16,437 nucleotides of DNA. Source: Oscillospiraceae bacterium. Lineage in GTDB: Bacteria > Bacillota > Clostridia > Oscillospirales > Ruminococcaceae. Shown here piece by piece: positions 7,601 through 13,600 of this stretch. The stretch covers positions 1-16,437 of the forward strand of contig DLVP01000109.1 of the NCBI GenBank assembly GCA_003445125.1, read 5' to 3'. A model generated the notes under the pieces. The model worked only from the letters and a program-made list of their open reading frames with translations. It had not been told where the DNA came from and did not search any database. A program made the position numbers and the translations under genes. Position 1 is the stretch's first letter. The number at the start of each line of letters is the position of its first letter.

Positions 7601-10600
7601 CAGCTGCACGATAACGCTGCTGGACGACGTGTTCGCTTCGGCTGATTTCGATGGAGACGCGTGCATCACCGGCAACGTCACGCTGGACCTCAACGGAAAA
7701 TCCATCAACTGCATCATCGTCGGTCTGATGACCTTTGATGAAGAGTACAACCCGATCAGCCTTGTGCCGGGAACACTGACCGTGAAGGGAACCGACGGTT
7801 CCAAGGTGCAAGAGATCGACGCGGTGGGCGGCAGTACGCTGACCGTTTCCGGCGGCGACATAGGCACCGTTTATCTCTTCGAAGGCGATACCTCAGCCAC
7901 GGTCACCGGAGGCACAATAGATATTTTGGAAGCCGATGACGAAGCCGCTTCCGTGACGGTTTCGGGCGGATTTGTGGAAAGTTTTTCCACAAGCGGCAAA
8001 GCCTCGATCACCGGCGGCACCGTCGGCACTGTCAACACAAGCGGCACACTCTCGGTCTCCGGAGGCACGGGTCACGGCGGAGAAAATAACTTTTCCGGCT
8101 GGTGTATCAGCGACGGCAGTGTGACCGTGACGGACGGCGAGTTCGGAAAAGTCCGATTCCTGTTCACGAACAACGGCAAGCTCACCCTGAACGGCGGCAC
8201 CTTTGTGGGCATCTCCACCGACAAGACGGGATCCAGCGAATACCGTTCGGTTTTCCTGAGCGAACTGCTGGGCAAGGATCGCGCGTTCTATGACGCGGAC
8301 GACAAGATCGTGAACGTTTCCGACAAAAAGACGCTGGAAAACGTGAGCGTCAAAGCGCATGAGCATACGTTCCGCCGCAGCAAATGCTCGATTTGCGGCT
8401 ATACCTGCGACCATTCGGGCGACGATCACTCCAAGCCCGCAAGCTACTTCCGGGTCGCGACCTGCTCGGTCTGCTCGTCGCAGTACGGCTCGGTGCTGTC
8501 CGATACGACCCCGCCGACCCTGACTGTCAGCGGCAGCGTCGGACAAAAGGCGCTGACCGACCCCGTCACCTTCGACAAGACCTTCTCCAAGGGCTTTTCC
8601 GTGACGGCGGAGGCGTCGGACGACAGCTACACCCAGGAAGGCTTTGACTGGGATCGTCACTATACCGATATTTATTATTATGTCAGCAGCAAAGCACTGA
8701 CGGTACAGGAAGTGGAGGCACTTCCCTTCTCCGGCATCACCGCCACCCGCTGGCTCAGTATCGGCGGCGACCGTTATACGCTCGACAACCTGTCGGACGG
8801 ACAGCATGTGATTTATTTCTGCGCCAAAGACCATTCCGGAAATAAAACTTATGCCGTTTCCGAAGGCTTTGTCCTCGATCAGAATTTCCCGGAGGTAATC
8901 ATCGACGCTCCCATTGTCCGGAACTTGAGCGGAGAAGAAGAAATTACTCTCTGCGGTGCAAAAGAGGTTGTTTTTGAGGTTTTGGACGACAATCTCTCGC
9001 AGGTGACCGTGACCGACCCGTCGGCACTGACGGTCAACGAAAGCGGCATCTACACCCTGAAAAACAACGGCACCACCCAGGTGCTGACCGCGACGGACGC
9101 CACAGGAAACACCACCCGCATCACCTTCCGTTTCTATGAAAAGCACGACTTTGACCCGACGACCGATCAATGCACCCACTGCGGCGAAAAAGCGCTCGCA
9201 AAGATCACGAGCGACGCGCCGACTTTGTGGTACACCGATGCCGCTTCGCTGGCTCGGGACGTGAGCAACACTACATACGCGGGCGCAACGCTGACTTTGG
9301 TGCAGGACGTTTCTTCCTCCACCTTTGTCTTCAGCGGAGCGCTGACCGTTGATCTGAACGGAAAGAAGCTCACCGCGGACGTGATTTCCATTGAGGGCGG
9401 CGCGGACGTGACCATCCTGTCCTCCGACGGCGAAGGAACGCTTGCGGCAAACGTCACGCTCAACAACGACGGCGATTTTCTCACCATGGGCGAAGGACTC
9501 GGCAACGTGACCGGTGTCACCGTATATGCGGGACACCTCACGGTGAAATCCGGAAGATACGGCGCACTGATAAACATAAAAGACTCCGACGAAGACACGC
9601 GAATCCATCTCTGCGGCGGAAGCTATGCCATCCTTTCCGCTTGCGGCAGTGCCCGTGCGCTTCTCGGTAAAGGCTTCCGTTTTGACGGAATTTCCTACGC
9701 GGATGCCGCCGATTCGACAATGCACAACGTCACCGTCGTTTCCTGCGACCACGCGGACATGGGCGAAAGCCATGTCTGCAACGGCTGCGGCTATACCGCA
9801 GTTGCCGGTGTGACAACAGCCGATACGACCAGAGTGTTTGACACCATCGACGAAGCGATTCTTTACGCCGAAGAAAACGACGGATGCACCATCCGCCTGT
9901 ACAGAGACGCCATGATCGGCAGCAGCAGTGCGCTGCTTGACGGGGACTACGCCTGTCTGACCAAAGGCAATTATACCATCAATCTTGCGGGGAAAACGCT
10001 GTTCCTGGACGGTGAGACTTCCTTCTTCGGCGGTATTCGCGTGGAGGGAAATTGCCGGCTGACCATTGCCGATCCTGCCGGCGGCGGCAAAATCAAGAGC
10101 CGACTCGGCACGGAAGTGCTGACGGTTGCTTCGGGCGGAACGCTGATCATCACAGACGGCGATTTCACCGAGCTGTGTATGCTTGAAGTGAGCGATCAGG
10201 GCAAGCTCACACTTTCCGGCGGAAGGTTCAGCCGTATTCGCAGCATCAAGTACTATTTCGGCGATGCACAGGCGCTGATGAGTTTCCTTGATGACGGATA
10301 TGCCTTTATGATGGGCAGCCGTTATGCAAACGACGGGGATGTCAAAATCAATCAAAACCCGAACTGCCAGTGGATTGCCGATGTCACCGTCGTGCCGGTT
10401 CCGCTGACCGTCGGAGTCGAGCCGACCGACATCACCTTCTACAAAACCACGCCCGACGGCGAGCGACCGACCCTTCAGGCAATGATATTCTACGCCGGAC
10501 CTATAGGCGGCGGTGAACTCACCTTTACGCTTGAAAAAGCCGACGGTACCGCCGTGGAAACGAAGAACGTCACCCCCTCCAGCAGACAGAACGTGGCATT

Positions 10601-13600
10601 CTCCGTAAGCGACGCGGGCGAATATCGGATCAAAATCGAATTCAACGGATATGTGTGCTATACAAAGACCGTGACCGTCACGGTGTCCGAATGCACGCAT
10701 CCGGGCATCACCGGAGAAAACAAATGCACGCAGTGCCACTGCGACATCGCGGCAACCGTCACAAACGGGACGGTCACGACCGGGTACGCCGACATTGCGG
10801 ACGCTTTGGCGGCGGCACAGACCCAAAACGGCTGCACGCTGAAGCTCCTTGCCGACGTTGACAAGACGCTGCTTGTCAGAAGCGGCAACTTCACCATAGA
10901 CGCGGCGGGACGCACGTTCGGCGGCAATTTCAACGTGCAAAAGGGCGTTGTCCTGACCGTGGAAGCCGCGGGCACTGTTTTCAGCGGCAAGATCGTGTGT
11001 GCCAAGGGCGCACAGCTCACCGTCAACGGCGGCACCGTCAAGGGCGCGGTCAACGCCGTCGGCACGGCAAACTTCACCGACACGACCTTTGAAAACACCG
11101 TCTCGGGACACAGCGAAATGACCCTTACGAAATGTGTTCTCAAGGGAAATCTTTCGGCTTCCGGCATTGTAAGAGCCGAAACCTGCACCCTTTCTGCCGA
11201 TGCCACCGCACTGAAAGACGGCGAACTGCACCTGTCCGGCGGAAGCTATTGCAGCATCACGGCAAATACAGACAGCAAGCTGTTCATTTACAGCGGCTCG
11301 TTTACCGGCACCGTCAAAGCCGTGGCGGGCAGCAATGTCACGGTATACAACGGCGGTATCTATGACCTGCTCGCGGAATCGGGCAGCAAACTGACGATTG
11401 AAAACGGTCTTTTTACGACCGTGCTCATTCAAGCAAACACAGACGCCACCCTGACGGGCGGTTATTTCAATAATATTACCGTGGTCGGAAAACAGCTGAT
11501 GGACTGCCTCGGCGAAGGCTGCGCCTTTGCGGAGGATTCCACGGGAACCGTCATTGACGGCCGTGTGGGCATCGCGGGAGGCGTTCATATCATCACCGAT
11601 CACACGCACGAGTGTGTATGGAAGACCTCTACGCACGAAAAACTCTGCGGCTGCGGCTTTGTGGAAGAAACCGACCTTGATGCGCCGACCTTCAGCGGCA
11701 TCGCAGACGGCGACATTTACGGCGACACGACGTTCACCGTGAGCGACGACAACGACTTCACCGTCACCCTTGACGGCAAGCCGTTTGAGCCGACACTCGG
11801 AAAATACCGACTGATTGCCGACAACCAACCGCACACCCTGGTCGCCACGGACATCGCGGGCAACGTCCGCACCCTGACCGTCACGGCATGGAAGCTCTAC
11901 CGCGTCACCCTGCCGAGCGGCACGGGCTACACCGTGATCGGCGAGGCAACGGCGGGACACGGCACCGATTATACCTTTGAAGTGAAGATTTCGGAAGGAT
12001 ATTCCAAGACCGAAAATTACAAGGTGCTGGTCAACGGCATCCTCAAAACCTCCGACAACGGCTGCTATACTGTCCGCGCGGACGGCGACCTCACCGTTGA
12101 GGTGCTGGGTGTGGCGGACATCACCGCTCCCGACGCGGAGATCGAAATCAACGAAAACCGCTTCAACTCCTTTATGAACAGCGTCACCTTCGGTCTGTTC
12201 TTCAAGAAAACGCTGAACGTCACCGTGACCGCCTCCGACAAAGGAAGCGGCTTGCAGACGGCGGAATACCTGCTGTCCGAAACTGCGTTTGCGGATGCGG
12301 ATTCCGTGATCGGCAGCTGGACGACTCTCACCGTGAAGGACGGCAAGGCGAGCTTCACGATCGAACCCGACAAAAAAGCGTTTGTCTATGTCCGTGTGAC
12401 CGACCGAAGCGGCAATATGCGGATTATCAACAGTGACGGTGTGGTGGTTTACACCGACAGCGGAAAAATCACGGAATCCGTGACCGTCACGCTCGGAAAC
12501 AGCGCCGAATTTGAAGTGGCAGCAGGTTACAACACCGTGCGCGGACTGTTCATCGGCACCACGCCCGTGCTGCCCGCACAGTACACCGTTTCCGGACAGA
12601 AAATTCAGCTGAGCGCCGCGCTGATCGACAGCCTCGGCGCAGGAGACTTCACCGTTCGGGTACTCTTCAATCCTCTGGGCGAGGAATACGTCGAGCGCAC
12701 CGGCAACGAAGCCCCGGCGGAGGTCACCGTCAAACTGGTGATTGAAAAGAAAACCGCCGCCATCGACGCCGAAGGCGTGACCGTTTCCTATAACGGCAGC
12801 CCGCTCGGCAGCCTCACCTATACCACGGATTCCGACGGAGCGGTAACGGCGGAATACAAGCCGACCGGCGCGGACGACAGCGCGTATACGACCGAAGCGC
12901 CGAAAAACGCCGGAAGCTACACCGTCCGCTTCACGACCGCCGAAACGGCGATCTACTACGCCGCCTCCACCACGGTAACGTGCGAGATTCTGCCCAAGGA
13001 AGTGCACATTGTCGGCACGAAGGTGCAAAGCACCAGAACCTACGACGGAACGACCGACGCAGTTATCACGAACGTCGGCACGCTGTCCGAGAACTTCGAC
13101 GGCAAGAACCTCACGATCGTGGAAGGCACGGCAGCCTATGCCGATAAGAACGTCGGAACGGGCAAGACCGTCTCCTTCTCGGGCTTTGCATTGGAAGGCA
13201 GCGCGGCAGGAAACTACACGCTGGTTGCCCAGCCGGCCGAGGTCAAGGCGGACATCACGCCGAGAGAAATTACCATCAACGGCGTCACCGTGGAAGCTAC
13301 GAGGGCTTACGACGGCACTGCCGACGCAGTTATCACGAACATCGGCACGCTGTCCGAGAACTTCGACGGCGAAAACCTCACCATCGTGAAAGGCACGGCG
13401 TTCTACAACAGCAAGCACATCGGCATCAATAAGACCGTGTCCTTTGCGGACTTTGCCCTGGAAGGCAGTGCGGCAGGAAACTATGCGCTGACCAATCAGC
13501 CGACCGCGGTCAAAGCCGACATCACGCCGAGAGGAATCACGATCAACGGCGTCACCGTGGAAGCAGCAAAGACCTACGACGGTACTTCCGATGCGGTCAT

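Noticed and set aside
7893..13418. 1841-codon open frame on the minus strand, inside the giant gene
   Set aside because: It is the antisense shadow of a GC-rich, codon-biased gene. The translation is Val/Gly/Arg/His-rich with no domain, and the plus-strand frame has clear repeats and motifs.
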